A stretch of DNA of 64,000 bases, from assembly GCA_946811695.1 (NCBI GenBank), contig OX328125.1, positions 35,883,751-35,947,750 on the forward strand. The letters are read 5' to 3'. The stretch is from Gonocerus acuteangulatus (taxonomy: Eukaryota; Arthropoda; Insecta; Hemiptera; Coreidae). Each line of letters begins with the position of its first letter. Position 1 is the first letter of the stretch. Shown one piece after another: positions 34,902 through 61,002 of the stretch. The notes under the pieces were generated by a model that worked only from the letters and a program-made list of their open reading frames with translations, was not told where the DNA came from and searched no databases. The position numbers and the translations under genes are program-made.

Positions 34902-35039
34902 ATCGCTGAAATCTATATAGATCCGAAATATTTGGCTTAGCTGAAAATGTAGAGGATAAACAAAAGGGTTTGAAAGTTTAATGTAACGAATAAGAAATAA
35001 TGATTAAGGTAGTTGGAAAAGCGGTTTTAGAGATCTAAG

Positions 35040-35460
35040 GAGGTCTGAGGATGAGGATGAAAGAGTTAGCTGCTGCTAATTCTGCTCTCAGCTCAATTAC
35101 AATAAGTAGGCAGGGAGGGACGAGTCTAAATTAGGCAAGAGTTGGTCCTGTTTCTTCAGCCCTGATGTATTGTCTGGACCAAGGGCCTTTGTCGCTCTCT
35201 TATAAAGTGGTCCTTAATTAAACGGCTGCTCCCAGCCAGCTCTTCCCCTCGCCTATCCCGTCCTTCTCCGCCCACCGACCCCAAAATGTTTCTAATTGCT
35301 TGCCCTCGCTCCTCTGGGGATTAATCCACCAAAATCTGTATAATCACGTTAATTGCCCTTTTAATTGTTTCTGTATTGTGACAAATGTTAGCCCGCCACT
35401 ACACTGTTTTTGTTAATTAAAACCATTCTCTCTCTCCCTCTCTCCTGATTACCCCTTTTT
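35040..35460. promoter_or_regulatory. putative cis-regulatory block
   Basis: A GC-rich, unique-looking stretch in AT-rich DNA with many homeodomain-type cores (CTAATT, CCTTAATTAAACG, TCTAATTGC, GTTAATTGCCC, TTTAATTG, GTTAATTAAAACC) and a CCTTTGT TCF/Sox-type site. No ORF. Regulatory function is inferred from composition alone. Confidence 0.3.
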
Positions 35461-35817
35461 CAATGTTTACCTTTTTTATGTTGCTTTTTTAGTATGTGTT
35501 TTTTCTACCGTATTGACTGAATCTTTCTCTTTGTCGTTAAATTGGTGCTTGTACAATATTCATTATTTTTATTCGGATTGTTTTGGTTGGAAACGTATTG
35601 CATTGATTTTGATTTTTCATTGGCCGTTTTTAGAATATTCCAAAGGGGTGTAGATATTGCGTTTGCGCTCATTTCACATGAAACATTTCTCTTAATTATT
35701 CATCGATATCACCTACGAGTTACCAAAAAAGTCCCTCATTAAAATAAATAAAAATGCGGGTCCTTCCAATTATTCAAGTATCTTTAGTAGTCATCATTTT
35801 TGTAATCTTGCAAGAAA

Positions 35818-35821
<4 letters not shown>

Positions 35822-35906
<85 letters not shown>
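35822..35906. repeat. (CT)n followed by (AT)n microsatellite
   Basis: CT dinucleotides to 35860, then AT dinucleotides to 35906, just upstream of the 5S-derived SINE. Confidence 0.95.
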
Positions 35907-35908
<2 letters not shown>

Positions 35909-35947
35909 TCAAGTGTAAATTAACATGATGACGTTCATTATATTGGT

Positions 35948-36138
35948 GCCAACGGTCATAGCCACGTTCAGTGCACCGGTTCCCGTTGATCACCGAAGTT
36001 AAGCAACGTCGGGTGTGGTCAGTACCTGAATGGGTGACCGACCACGTGCTGTTGGTATTATAAAAGGACGGCAGCCTATAGATACTCCGGCGTTAATAGC
36101 CCAAATGTTGATACGCCGTTAAACCTTAAAATAAAAAA
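35948..36138 (+). mobile_element. 5S-rRNA-derived SINE, copy 2, with TSD
   Basis: Best-preserved copy. The 5S-like head GCCAACGGTCATAGCCACGT keeps the internal control elements (AAGTTAAGCAACGTCGGG, GTCAGTACCTG, GGGTGACCG). The tail is ACTCCGGCGTTAATAGCCC, ATACGCCGTTAAACC and then an A-rich run. The 11-bp duplication ATTATATTGGT is perfect at 35937-35947 and 36139-36149. Confidence 0.88.
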
Positions 36139-36149
36139 ATTATATTGGT

Positions 36150-37974
36150 TCAACTAAGAAACTCTGTTTTCATTTCCTTATCTAAAGAAAGGATGAAGTC
36201 GCTAATCAAAAAAATTAGCCCATCATTCGAGGAGGTTTACCTGAGTTTCCCTCTTTCGGGACCAAATTATTAATGTGCCACTATTGGTCGTCGTTTTTGT
36301 TTGTTTCGCGAAGAAATTCGCCTTGCTTTAAGCAAAATCGGGCGAGAGTACATAGATATTTTCTAGCAAGGTTAATTTATTTTTATCATTTAGTTATAAT
36401 TTATATAAAGAGTCAAACATTTGATATTTAGTGTACGCATTGTCTTAATGAGGAATGCTTTAGTAGTCATTGATTACACTACCAAAAGATTCCTTTAAAA
36501 TCTCTAAGCTCAGAAGATGACTTTTTGAGTGGACTGAATGTCTTATGGACTTGGAATGGAAACGAGCTTCAAGGATAGGAACGGATTCCGAAGGAACATT
36601 CTTCGAAGTGGCTCTATAGTATAGAACCGGCTTCTAATGGAACATGAGTGACATTTTGAAATTAACATGACCTTATTAATAAACCAAATTGGGAGATCTG
36701 AATAATCCTATTACTGTTGTGTTTTTTTGACGCCATATGGTCTTAGAGTTTAAACCTAGAGTAATTTCTTAAGCTCTGCCCACATTTAGTTACAAAGTGG
36801 AGCGATCTATATGGGTTCTCTATAGACAAGTAGACAGGGAATCAAGAGTCTTTGTGGCGTGTACACATACTGAATGCCTTGTTCTTCATTAGTACAGTTA
36901 ACATTTTGAATAATTAAAAAATGCCGCAAGAGGAGACGTTCGTCATGACATTTTCGCGGAGGCATACCGTTTTGGTTTAATTTTATTTCCAGTTCTGCTG
37001 CAATAGGAATAGCGCTAGTGTTCTCCCGCGAACCAAAGAGTCTTGAGGGGAGTGTCTTCACGCTCGGGAGATCAATGTTTTCGATACAATAACATTTCTT
37101 TCAAAACGAATTGGGTTCCCTAGTCTAGAGAGACCTAGTTCCAATTGGGGTTGTCACTTAAATGAGAACTGGGCAATCATCTGTCGGTAGTTTATGTTTA
37201 TCTTTTCCATTGATTACATTTTCAACAGTTGTGTAACATCAGCTATCGAGTAACCATTATCTTCTAATGCAAAAAATAAAGGATGGCGAGGAACTCGCCT
37301 TAGCTCTTATGTACATATTCTTATCCCCAAAGCTTTTCTAAAAAAATTTATACGGGTTTGGAAATCCTTTGAGGGTGGGGCTGCTTTTATTTCACTGCTC
37401 CTTCTTCGCTTTTTTCTCCCCAGTCTCTCCCACCCTCCCTTAGCTGTCTGGGATGAAGGAAGCTGTCGGTAGTTTTGTAAAAGTAAAAAGAGCTGGAAGG
37501 AGGGAGAGGGTCGCAGGTAAAAGGCTGCTTATAATGAATTCAGGACCCCACCCTTTGCCGGTTGTGGGGGGGGGAGAAAAGGTTGGCGGGGGTGAGGGCA
37601 ATTTCCCCCCAGTCGCAAATTACCGAGGGCTGCTATTTCCCGGACCCCCACAATACAAGGCTGGATTTCCGATAGGCTCCACGCCGTCTCCTGAAAGGGC
37701 TTCTCTCCACCCTCAATCTCTCTAAAGAGGAATAAAAAGAATTTTTTCGGGTGCTTTGACCTTTCCCCTTCAGCCCTTCTTATCCTCGCCCTAACGGGGT
37801 GGATATGGCAGCTTCATTTGATTCACTCTCGTTACTGCATTAGGAAATATATACTATTTCTAGCGGCTTTCCCGCAAAAGTTCATAGACTTATTCATATC
37901 CAAGATTTACTGAATCACCCAAATAGCATCATCCATATTTCCAAACCATGCTGCCAGCTTGTCCTGAATCTATG
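36150..37974. other. no gene; GC-rich patch
   Basis: AT-rich to 37370, then a GC-rich patch (37380-37760) with G-runs and C-runs. No recognisable product. Confidence 0.4.
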
Positions 37975-38225
37975 ATACATTGTTATCTAAACCAGACTTT
38001 CCTAGCTACCTGAATCCATCCTCTATTATCTTGTTGGTCCCAAAACCAGACTCTCTGCGTTTCCTGTATATATCCAGTAGCACCAAACATACTCCCAATC
38101 CAGACTCTATAGTTTCCCTAAATATATCCAGTAGCATCAAATATACTCCCAAACCAGACTCTCCACTTTTCCTGTATTTATCCAATCGCATCAAACATAC
38201 TGCCAAATCACACTCCCAAATTGTC
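37975..38225. repeat. 54-bp minisatellite, about 5 units
   Basis: Units begin near 37992, 38046, 38100, 38154 and 38208, always 54 bp apart (CCAGACTCTC...TCCTGTATATATCCAGTAGC...CAAACATACTCCCAA). The period is 18 codons, so one frame on each strand stays open across the array (37980-38384 on +, 38006-38260 on -). No sign of a start context or splice sites. Confidence 0.82.
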
Positions 38226-39067
38226 CTGAATCTATCGAATAGCGTCTTCATTACTACCAAGGACCTGTCTCAATTATCAGTAATTCTTAAAATTTGGCGC
38301 ACAGTCAAATCCCTAATATTACAACCCCATTACCGTTTATCAAAGAAATATATTGAATTCATGCACCCTTACTTGCCACCATGATTATGAGCACTCCTCC
38401 TCCTCTGTCGAACCAATACTTGGGCGAGAGCCTAGAGTTAATGCCCGTAGAGGTCCATCATCCTTGATTTCGCTATTCAACTTAACCCATAAGACTTGGT
38501 GTTGTGATACAATTCAATTGGGACTTCGAGCCATCCAAGCTCGCCTTGATCAACGCCCCTATGGGTCTATTGTAACTCAAATGGGTATTGTGATAGCATT
38601 GCTCATTGTCGCTCCAAAATCACCGCTTAACACTTCATCGGGGTTTTAATGGACATTAGTAGATTATTCTCGTCATTGACCCTTTATCTCTCTTTAAATT
38701 TTCAAAGATTAATTGATACTTTTTTAAACTGAGAAAGAAGATAATTCAGACAACTCTGAGTACTACTGTAGCGCCTTTCGGGAAGATAGACAAACAAATA
38801 ATTTCGCGCACTACCATAACAAATGAAGAGACATTTTTATTCTATAGTTATGCCTTAATAAATGCTCGTTTTTGTTGTTGTTGTTTTTTCTACACTTTGA
38901 GGCTTTAGATGAACAAATTGAATCTATAAATACATATAAACAGCGTAATTGTTTTTAAATTTAGATTATAAAGTTAGCATATTGATTTACTATTTTTGCT
39001 CATAATATTTCATTTATCTGTATTATTTAAGTCTGAAATAAATATCTTTAATTTCTATTTATTTTAG
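38226..39067. other. no supported gene
   Basis: The open frame 38353-38649 (98 codons) is not recognised. The rest is AT-rich and leads into the pyrimidine tract of the candidate exon at 39068. Confidence 0.4.
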
Positions 39068-39112
39068 TTTTGGTCGGGGCGTACTAAACCTGAGGAAGCT
39101 CGGCTTAATCGG
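39068..39112 (+). CDS. candidate 45-nt groucho exon (GP/CcN junction)
   Basis: A pyrimidine-rich tract ending in ATTTTAG precedes 45 nt, followed by a GTATGT donor. The frame that joins in phase 0 to the first confident groucho exon (45640) reads FWSGRTKPEEARLNR. In insect Groucho the same place carries an EERLRNS-like stretch just before the SVSPAEREKYR segment, and here the join would give EEARLNR followed by RNSISPAEREKYR. Size, phase and splice signals all fit, but 15 residues are too few for proof. It could be chance or part of another transcript. Confidence 0.45.
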
Positions 39113-40783
39113 GTATGTGAAAAGTTTTCTTCTGATTTTTCTTCTTTTTTTTTTAATGACGCTTTGCCATTATTTTGAGCTCTAACAAGATGCTTCTGCT
39201 AACTTGTTTTTAATAAACTCACCTAATCCTGGAGCTTGTATTATAAGTCTTTTATTAATTGTTGTCACTTAATCATCTTCCCAACTAATTTTCTTCTTAA
39301 CAAAAAATTATGAAACATTAAAATTTTACATTCACTTTTATTTTTCATTGAGAAAGAATATCCTTCCGCAGTACTTAAGTGTACATTTTTCTTCACACAT
39401 TGTCTTTGTTAATGTATATATGAGTCATTTTAATGTGTCTGAATCATTTAGAGGGCTTGGAGGGGTTACATTCATTATGAATTGACTACTAATTACTGGA
39501 ATAGGTTTTTGTATATTTTTTAAAATAATTTATTGAGTTTTCCAGATCTACCAAATCAATGATGTTTTTGCTCCTTCGAAATTCCAAAATTTATTGGGCC
39601 TATCAGTTTAAATGAAAACTCAGAAGATACTGTTATTTGTATATACTTTTATCCACTCCATACTAACCATTGACATCCCTTTTAATTTTAAACTCCTGTG
39701 GTTTGATCGATTTATTTGATCATAATAATTATGATAATAAATACATATGAACAGCGTAAATTATTGATTTTAATTAACGTTTAAATTGTGATTATTTAAT
39801 AATAAAGTGAGAGGTTTTAGTCTGACATCGACAAAGAGAACATAATCAACCAAGAAATTATTTTCTTCTTAGTGAGATGTAGTCCACTATTGGCCATATT
39901 GATGCAGATATCAAAGCCCAGACCATTCCCTTTTTCATTGGAGGAAAATAAAAGTGGGGAATGCTTGGCTAGAGTAGGGTGAAAGAGATTCCAAAGGCAT
40001 TCTTTTGGCGCCCGAACTGTAGGCTCTACCATCTTATCCTATAGGTTGTAACAACTGTTACAGGATTTATTGAGATAGGTTCAAGAATTTGGCTTATGGG
40101 ATTTGTTTCCACATAGTGGACGCACTCTGTCAATGTTTTAAAGCTACCAATCTATGTTTTAAAACTTAATGTCAATCTTCCTTTTTGCCAGAGCCATTCA
40201 GCAGAAGTGCAAATCTTCGGAGTTACGGGGCTGCTATGTGGAGTCTATCCAACTCGATAGTGGCGGTAAAATAATGTCTCATTACTAGAGCCCGGAAGTT
40301 AGGCATTTATTTTTGGGTGAAATAGGCAGGCAAAAAGGCACTTAAAATACTGAAAATAGGCAGTAGTGTAATTAAAATAGGCATTTATTAGAAGTGAAGG
40401 CAAAGAGGAACCTTACTCATTAATGATGAAAAAATGTATTTTAAATACTCATTTATTTCTTTATTACCAACTAGCTGTTACCCGGCGTGCCATGCTACGC
40501 CTACTTTCTGCTTCCATAAAATCAAAAATAAATTAGGAACCCCGTTCGTTGTTTCGAACCCGTGACCTCCGAACTGTGAGTCGTAAACGATTTTAACATA
40601 GCCCATGGCTCTCCCCGAATCTCCCGGATTTGTATAAGGAACAAACATACAGACAGACAGCTGGTAGACGTTTTTGACCTAGCCTATGACATTCACCGCA
40701 TCAAGACCTACCTGTGGGCCACGTTTTGTCAAAAGGGGTGGATTTGTATTAGGAACAATCATACATACAGTCAGCAGGTAGAC

Positions 40784-40983
40784 NNNNNNNNNNNNNNNNN
40801 NNNNNNNNNNNNNNNNNNNNNNNNNNNNNNNNNNNNNNNNNNNNNNNNNNNNNNNNNNNNNNNNNNNNNNNNNNNNNNNNNNNNNNNNNNNNNNNNNNNN
40901 NNNNNNNNNNNNNNNNNNNNNNNNNNNNNNNNNNNNNNNNNNNNNNNNNNNNNNNNNNNNNNNNNNNNNNNNNNNNNNNNNNN
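40784..40983. other. assembly gap (200 N)
   Basis: Exactly 200 N, a usual placeholder length. CAGACAG/CAGTCAG repeats precede it and (TC)n(AC)n follow it, so a microsatellite probably broke the assembly. True size unknown. Confidence 0.98.
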
Positions 40984-41015
<32 letters not shown>

Positions 41016-41859
41016 TCTTTTTTTCTCTCTCTCCCTCTATCCAGGTTACCCTATTAATGGTAAACCATTATCCTGTACCGTTAAAGGTAATGATATTTCC
41101 AACGTCGATCACTTGTAGAGAAAGCAGGATTCGCCTTCTAATTCTATTATTTTTAAAGTAACTACCTGCGGAACGATTAGGTCCATTTGGGCATTAAAAA
41201 AAGAGAAAATAGCTTCCTGAGATGTTTTTGCACCAAGTATTTTTTTTTCTTCGAGGTCCTATCAAATGACCGCAACTGATATAATCCTTTCTAAGTGCTA
41301 TGTTAATTTTAACAGTAATGTCAACAAAAATTATTTTATTCCCCATGCAATTGACACTTGTATCCATGCTCTAAATTCTCTTCGCACTGTAGATGTATCT
41401 TTGATCCTGTAAGCTTAATTACACATTCAAGACTTCATAATGCTTCAATAAAACAACATTTTGCTTTAATTTTATAGAAATGAGGTCGTATTTTTGTCAA
41501 CTTATAAACTTTATTTTCAAGATTGCACTGGGATTTGTGAATTCTAAACGGATCAGTGATGCCGCTACTACATATCTGATCAGTATTTCGTCTCATAACT
41601 CAGATCAAAGCTAGAAATTCAAGCCGAACCGATGGCAAAATACACTTACATATTTGACCGAACCCTGGTTTTCTCCATCTTGCTAATCTGCACCTTCAAT
41701 GATCTCTTCTGAGAAGACATGTTAAACATTATCTATAACACTGAGTGTTTATCCTTGTACAATTGCTTTTGGTTAAACATATGATGGATATGGAACTATT
41801 CATCTGCAGTTGTTGAGGGGGTGGGGGAGCTTAGTGATTGTGGTGGCCGGGAGGCAGCT

Positions 41860-42010
41860 CACCACAATGAGAGGTAGTAGAAAAGGGGGTACTGGTTGAT
41901 AGTTTAGAGGTAGAGAGTGTGGTCGGTGTAAACCTGAGGTCAAACCACAGGCCGTTACCACAGCCGGTGGCCAGGGGTCTCTCTCTCTTTAATTAGTGAT
42001 GCACTTCCCT
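41860..42010. promoter_or_regulatory. putative regulatory block with paired ACCACA sites, copy 1
   Basis: ACCACA at 41944-41949 and 41957-41962 (13 bp apart), then TTTAATTAGTGAT at 41988-42000. ACCACA is the Runt/Runx core. A related block with the same spacing lies at 42920-43100. Confidence 0.35.
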
Positions 42011-42210
42011 GGGCACTATCACTATCAGGCTAAAGCCACCGCATCGACCCGTTCCTTGTTCCGTCGCTTCCAGCTCAAAATCAGTCGAGAAACCACTATT
42101 TAGCCGGAATAAGGTGGTGGATTGTCCAGCAGGCTTTTAGGACGAAACACTCCATATTGGGCGAATCCGTCGCCAAAATTACTGCTAATTCCAAAGACGC
42201 TTACTTTCCT

Positions 42211-42421
42211 TAAGCAGGCTACACACGTTCAGGCAGGCCTGTCAGGTGGGCTTGAACAATCCGCCGGAAAGCCGATTGCCTGAACGTGTATATATTCCGG
42301 CCGCCTGAACAGTCTTAACTGACAGACCGGCTGGAATATATACAAGCTCAGGCGACCGGTTTTCCGGCGGACTGTCCAGGTCTAACTAACAGGCCTGCCT
42401 GACCGGGTGTAGCCTGCTTTA
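42211..42421. mobile_element. palindromic TA MITE, copy 2
   Basis: Nearly the same sequence as 8281-8492, including the central CGTGTATATATTCCGGCCGC and CTTAACTGACAGACCGG. The ends are TAAGCAGGC and GCCTGCTTTA. Confidence 0.75.
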
Positions 42422-42919
42422 GGCAGAGACAGTGAAGACTCACATGATTGATATATCTGAAAATTAATGAAAGGACACAGCTAGTTCCAGAGGTGATAAG
42501 CCAATTAACGGAAGATAGAGTATTGAATGCGGCTATTGTCAATAAACTTGTATATATAAACAGTTAAATCCTTTATTTTCAAGTGTTTCTTGAAAATAAT
42601 TAACAATCGAGGGAGCTAAGATAAAAAGGCACTTTGATACTGGCTGAATCAAAATATCCTTTTGCCTATTGCCAGCCTTCATCAGCACTTGTCTAAAACG
42701 TTGCCACTTCCTAGGTGATTTTCTTTTCAGTGTTGACGGAAAATGTTCTGATGACGGCACACCATTACGCTGTTTCTGCCCATAAAAGCTAAATTTCTTA
42801 ATAATACTAATTAAAACCGGAATTTTTGTTTGTTGCCATTAACGAAACGAGACCTTGATGATATCATACCTAATAAGTCAATACATCTGTTGACTTCTAA
42901 CCGGCAAGCGCTGACTACA

Positions 42920-43100
42920 TTCTTGCTTGGAGATAGTTAGAGAGGAGAGGTACGCGGTCAGCAGAACCCAAACCAAGGGACAGACCACAAGCCATTACCA
43001 CAGTCCAATCGGATGTCGTTTAATTAGTTATACACATCCCTAGCTCTGGCCACCACAAACTCACTTCGACCAAGCTAAACTAACTCCATAAACCCAGGAC
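42920..43100. promoter_or_regulatory. putative regulatory block with paired ACCACA sites, copy 2
   Basis: ACCACA at 42984-42989 and 42997-43002, then TTTAATTAGTTAT at 43019-43031. The intervening bases differ from the 41.9 kb copy by two changes (AGCCATT against GGCCGTT). Confidence 0.35.
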
Positions 43101-43539
43101 CCATCATTCTCTATTTCCTTTAGGAATGGAACCGCTCGTTATTACCTTTAACAAATTTTTATAATGTAGAACATATATATCAATTAAATTATTACTATTT
43201 TACATGTTCTCATTGTAACTTCCTATTAAATTCTGATCAATTTTTAGTATATGAGTTCTGCTTCCTGGAAGTTGAACCGAACAGACTATTTGATCGTAAA
43301 TATCATTTTCGGAACCCCCTACGTGTTGTAAACATTAAAAATGTTTTTTTTCTCTCTAATGATACAGCATTTTCTCTGTTTACTACGGTATCCGATAACT
43401 GTGCAAACTCAATTCTTTTTTCTCTGTCCTGATCTTTCAGCATCAAACAATATGATGGTAGATACGGTTTTTATTCCTGGGTGATCAACAGCAGAGTACT
43501 TCAGTGATTTGGTCAGTGGTTTGGTCCTCACCTTAAGGT

Positions 43540-43730
43540 CTTTGGAACTGTTGTGTGCCCTCTGCTATTTTATTTATTAATTTATTATTATTTGTATTTT
43601 ATGTATTATCCTACTTGTTGGTAAGCTTTAATACTTCCGCCAATTTGTCCATCTGCTCTGGCGAATCCTGTAAGAGTGCTGATACAGGAACTCCGAAGTG
43701 TCTATCGAATGTTGAGCAAATGTCCACGAT
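43540..43730 (+). repeat. dispersed repeat, copy 2
   Basis: Partner of 11950-12120. About 75-80 percent alike by eye. Confidence 0.55.
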
Positions 43731-44706
43731 GTGGCAACATGATGGCTTATCTCACTATTGGCAGAAACATTTCTTCACCCAGCCTGCGCGCATACACATA
43801 ATAGGCAGCGCTGTCAAATTGAATTGTCTTTAATGACCTTACTTCTAATAACCCTGAGCATGTTATTTGATTCAACCATTTTCTAAAACTAACTCAAACT
43901 AATGACACAACTAACAGCATACCGTATTCTTGCTGACGGTCAAATACATTGGTTTTCTAATAACCCATCTCGCAACTTTGAAGACATAGAGGAGGACTTC
44001 ATTATATTCTTTAAAGATTTTGTTACTCTTCCAGAAATAACGGGGAGGTAAAAAGGCAAAGAGGAAGAGAAAAAAAAACTACCATATCAATAGAGTTAGA
44101 GTTATGTCCGTGCTCTGAATGCGGTAAAGGGGTGTGATTGGGCAGAGAGATTCAAGCCACGTAAGGCAGAGCTTGTTTGCGCGGCAAACCTTTCGACCTT
44201 TTCCCGCGCAAAAGTGAGCATGAATAACAACTGAGAATTACCCGCGAACAAATAGGCTTACCGGGAGTGGGGAGAGGAGAGCAAAAAGCCGCTCTATAGA
44301 ATTTATCACCCTCCCGCTGTTTGCCCCGCTGGGTTTTTGCCCGCCACTTGAGTTTACTCCCAGGCTGCGTCATTAGCACCGCTCCCCCCCCCCCGAGCTT
44401 GAAATATTACACTTCCACCCAGCCCTCGAATGAGATTTAACATGAGGATTCCACTCATTAGTCAAGCTTCGTTCCCAGATTAAAAACCTCTCAGTTATTA
44501 CCTCTCAATTGCTCGCTTAAAAAAATATCATTGGGTAAGAATTTAAAAAACAATGCTTGGCCTGACGTTATGTAAAGTTATGATGTTGCAAAGAAATAAA
44601 ATTTTCCCCCTTAGGAACATTTAGTGAAATACATATCGCCATGTTATACAAGATTCAATGTAATATATCAGTATCCTTTCCTCATTGGGATGAATACTGG
44701 AGTATG

Positions 44707-44881
44707 GGGACTCCCCGTGGTCTAGTGGCTAACGCTTTAGATTCATATGCGGGAAATAGTGGGTTCGAGTCCCACCGGCGGCAGGAATTTTCTCATCTCA
44801 ACGCTCGTTCGGAAAATTCCTCGCTGCACCCTGGATATCGGTGCTAATAGCCTAGATGTCGATGCACGGTAAATAACAACA
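44707..44881 (+). mobile_element. tRNA-derived SINE, copy 1, with TSD
   Basis: The head is tRNA-like: A box TGGTCTAGTGGCTAACGC and B box GGTTCGAGTCC with a good T stem (GTGGG/CCCAC). The acceptor stem does not pair fully and the anticodon arm is poor. A body GGAATTTTCTCATCTCAACG follows, then the 3' domain ATCGGTGCTAATAGCCTAGA. The flanking duplication AATACTGGRGTATG is 14 bp with one change (44693-44706 and 44882-44895). Confidence 0.85.
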
Positions 44882-45639
44882 AATACTGGAATATGTCCAA
44901 TGCTATAAGTTTTGGGACCTCGAGTTTTACCTACGTTTATTAGCCCAGCTGTTGTTAAAGAGCATAGTGGTGTTTTTAGGCTCTAGGATAAAAGATATTT
45001 CCATTTCTTGAAATATTCCTAAACCTTTACTATTTGCATTTTATTTGCTCCTTTCCGTTAAGATTTTTTTTTCATAATTAAGGAGTCGTTAGTAAGTACA
45101 GCATAATCGCAGTAACTTAACTTTTCACCAAGCTATGTATCTTGAAAGTGTGGTAAAAATGCACATTTCTCACTTTATTTTGTTTTTTCTTTCCTTGGAA
45201 ACTTCTTTGCGGGTTCAGAGAAAACAAAAATTCAGGATTTATACGGATTTTCTTCCCAGCTTGCAGTATGATCTCTCCCAAAATTAACAGTGAAGAAAAA
45301 CACGTATCTTGTTCCTGTAACTATAATAATTACACGATTTTTCCTTGCTGTCAAATAATTTATACATATTAGTCTCAACTAAAGTTGCTTTATTTTTATG
45401 CTGTACTTCCATTTTAAAGTATTTGAGATATTTTTCTGTTGAAGATAGACCTCTTATCAATCGGAATAATTTCTACCCTAATGTTTATATTCATTTATGA
45501 AGTTATTCTTGATGTTGAAATGGCGTGTGATTGGTTTAACAACAATTAGTTTTTGTTGTTTATTTTAGTAATGATAGTTGACATGAAACGTGGTAAGGTT
45601 TCAAAACCATAATATTATTTTTTTATTTAATTGTTGCAG

Positions 45640-61002
<15,363 letters not shown>

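Larger units (their letters stand above)
39113..45639 (+). other. candidate groucho intron, 6.5 kb
   Basis: If the 39068 exon is real this is an intron. It holds the assembly gap, a palindromic MITE, two related putative regulatory blocks, a dispersed repeat and a tRNA-derived SINE, listed separately. About 40470-40780 has the CCGGCGTGCCATGCTACGCC type sequence common in arthropod repeats, with a CAGACAGACAG run. Around 42539-42760 I see only an unrecognised ORF. The remainder is plain AT-rich DNA. Confidence 0.4.

Noticed and set aside
35948..36060. Functional 5S rRNA gene
   Set aside because: The sequence is diverged, the tail continues with a repeat domain and an A-rich end, and an 11-bp target duplication flanks the whole.
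1..39067. Groucho Q-domain exons
   Set aside because: I looked for the conserved coiled-coil residues (EFNFLQAQYHSLK, YYEMSYGLN) among the translated frames and did not find them. Very short exons could have been missed.
40749..41015. Open frames across the N gap
   Set aside because: They consist of gap characters and microsatellite codons.
42655..42700. Further hammerhead motif (CTGATGAAGGCTGG on the minus strand)
   Set aside because: The CUGAUGA box is present, but no paired stem II and no GAAA follow.
44707..44790. tRNA gene
   Set aside because: A and B boxes and T stem are good, but the acceptor stem has mismatches, the anticodon arm is poor, and a body, shared 3' domain and target-site duplication follow. 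It is a SINE.
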